From CAVWCQ01 sp963753545 (GTDB lineage Bacteria; Chloroflexota; Anaerolineae; Aggregatilineales; Aggregatilineaceae), in contig CAVWCQ010000008.1 in NCBI GenBank assembly GCA_963753545.1, forward strand, positions 744,001 to 808,000: 64,000 bases of DNA, read 5' to 3'. Each line of letters starts with the position of its first letter. Position 1 is the first letter of the stretch. The notes below the pieces were generated by a model, which was not told the origin of the DNA, ran no database searches, and saw only the letters and a program-made list of their open reading frames with translations. Position numbers and translations under genes: made by a program. Shown one piece after another: positions 63,109-64,000 of the stretch.

Positions 63109-63256
63109 CTCCTGCGTTGATGGGGTCTATCCAAAACGGTGGATGCCAATGAGGGCTTTCAGAAAAACGGGTGAACTAGCTTGCGTGCGAAACGGAAAGG
63201 GACTGCCTGCGGGCACCCACCCCCGAATCATCTCCCAGTCGTAGGTTTTTCGCAGT
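63109..63256 (+). ncRNA. Candidate structured RNA in the LysM gene leader region
   Basis: This stretch has unusual short motifs and several possible stems: CTGCG at the 5' end with CGCAG at the 3' end, GGGTG (63175) with CACCC (63218), and a TGCC-TGCG-GGCA hairpin inside, with a CACCCACCCCCG run and a TTTTT near the end. It could be a 6S-like RNA or riboswitch. I could not place it in a known class by eye. Confidence 0.25.
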
Positions 63257-63283
63257 TGTGCAAAAATCAAAAATCACTATGAT
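63256..63283 (+). promoter_or_regulatory. Promoter of the LysM gene
   Basis: TTGTGC (63256-63261), 16-base spacer, TATGAT (63278-63283), followed 27 bases later by AGGAGCTT and the start codon. Confidence 0.5.
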
Positions 63284-63319
63284 GGTAATAGTTTACTACA
63301 TCCCAGCTAGGAGCTTATG

Positions 63320-64000
63320 ATGCGTCTGCGATATTTTTGTTTAGGACTTCTACTGGTTGCCGTATTACTGGCACCCTATCCCGCCTCGCCGGTTCACGCG
63401 CAGACTGGCGGGACTACAACCACTCACACCGTACAGGCTGGTGAAAACCTGTTCCGTATCGCTCTGCGTTACGGCACAACCGTTCAGGCGTTGGCTACCG
63501 CTAATAATATCGCCAATCCCGCCCTGATTTACGTCGGGCAGGTGCTGGTGATCCCGGCGGCGGGCCAGCCCGTTCCCCAGCCCACTGCTGTACCCGGCCA
63601 GCCGACTCCGGTACCGGGGACGCTGGTCACCTACACTGTCGTTGCGGGGGATAATCTCTCGCGCATCGCTCAGCGTTATGGCACAACTGTCGCGGCACTG
63701 GCCTCTGCCAATAATATCGTCAACCCGAACCTGATCTATGTGGGCCAGGTGCTGAAGATCACGTCAACGACAGGCGGCCAGCCTGTTCCGCAGCCGACAG
63801 CGGCCCCCGGACAGCCAACCGCTGCACCCGTCCCGACATCCGCGCCAACGCCTACCGGATCGTTTGAACTTGGCGGGCAGGTGCAGGACTTCTCGCGGCC
63901 CGATCTGATGCGCCAGGCGCGCATGACCTGGGTCAAGAAACAGGTCCGCTACAACCTGGGCGACGATCCGAACGCGCAGGCAGGCATGATCAATAACGTG
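63320..64000 (+). CDS. Secreted LysM-domain protein, 3' truncated by window end
   Basis: The frame is open to the last base, so only about 227 residues are seen. A signal peptide (LGLLLVAVLLAPYPASPVHAQ) is followed by two LysM domains: THTVQAGENLFRIALRYGTT and YTVVAGDNLSRIAQRYGTT, each with YVGQVLxI near the end. They are separated by Pro/Thr/Gln-rich linkers with repeated QPTxxPGQPT. After the second linker starts a new domain (FELGGQVQDFSRPDLMRQ, MTWVKKQVRY), which resembles the opening of a glycosidase-like barrel. LysM domains hold proteins to peptidoglycan. ATG 63320 is used; ATG 63317 is adjacent. Confidence 0.83.
   Translation, partial: MRLRYFCLGLLLVAVLLAPYPASPVHAQTGGTTTTHTVQAGENLFRIALRYGTTVQALATANNIANPALIYVGQVLVIPAAGQPVPQPTAVPGQPTPVPGTLVTYTVVAGDNLSRIAQRYGTTVAALASANNIVNPNLIYVGQVLKITSTTGGQPVPQPTAAPGQPTAAPVPTSAPTPTGSFELGGQVQDFSRPDLMRQARMTWVKKQVRYNLGDDPNAQAGMINNV

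Noticed and set aside
63320..63840. Repeated Pro/Thr/Gln segments as DNA repeats
   Set aside because: They are normal low-complexity linkers between LysM domains within a coding frame.
1..64000. tRNA or rRNA genes
   Set aside because: I looked for cloverleaf-like segments and conserved rRNA motifs in the intergenic regions and saw none; a covariance search would be needed to be sure.

Overview
The window looks like a chromosomal stretch from a Chloroflexota bacterium, probably class Anaerolineae. It is GC-rich, has many secreted SH3, LysM and WD40-type proteins, zinc-ribbon plus FHA proteins, a membrane protein of the LIC_10190 type and a xylose-type ABC operon. That assignment is inferred from gene content and style, not from a marker gene. 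I saw no rRNA, tRNA or CRISPR array.

Layout. 1-470: 3' end of a TnpB gene cut by the window edge. 0.5-10.5 kb: FHA protein, EamA exporter, several secreted proteins, FAD oxidoreductase and a large membrane protein. 10.6-14 kb: a small LexA-like repressor with its own promoter and palindromic operator, a PLP alpha-oxoamine synthase and an ICMT-like enzyme. 14.2-18.6 kb: xylF-xylG-xylH with an upstream LacI-type operator. 18.7-21.8 kb: MntA-HepT toxin-antitoxin pair, DrrA/DrrB-type ABC exporter and an antitoxin-like protein; the two TA-like genes share near-identical promoter and start regions. 23-27.6 kb: a glycyl radical enzyme resembling trans-4-hydroxyproline dehydratase, its radical SAM activase and an M24 prolidase, together a candidate hydroxyproline/peptide operon. 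27.9-31.3 kb: MprF function split over two overlapping genes plus DUF421. 33.4-42 kb: a phage-derived block (fused HK97 prohead protease and capsid, connector, tail proteins) interrupted by three zinc-ribbon/FHA paralogues on the opposite strand and bounded by imperfect repeats. No portal, terminase, integrase or tape-measure gene is visible. 42.3-53.5 kb: secreted proteins, a GxxExxY cassette with inverted repeats, fucose synthase, phosphohexomutase, HtrA protease. 53.6-58.8 kb: Nudix/phosphatase/rRNA methylase operon, cupin, acr3 and arsC, MBL hydrolase. 58.9-64 kb: trypsin-like protease, GNAT, CHASE4 histidine kinase with a stand-alone receiver, and the start of a LysM protein.

Quality note. 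At least fourteen genes need one or two single-base frame corrections (about seventeen in all) to give a complete family-length protein, with indels of both signs and several beside short homopolymers. This looks more like residual consensus errors in a long-read or metagenome assembly than mass pseudogenisation. Such genes are annotated here as one feature each, with the break stated.

The most interesting region is the capsid/tail block with its antisense FHA triplet. Next come the hydroxyproline operon, the LexA-like repressor with its GAAC-N4-GTTC operator, the repeated terminator-promoter cassettes and the CCCTCGCCA hairpin repeat family.
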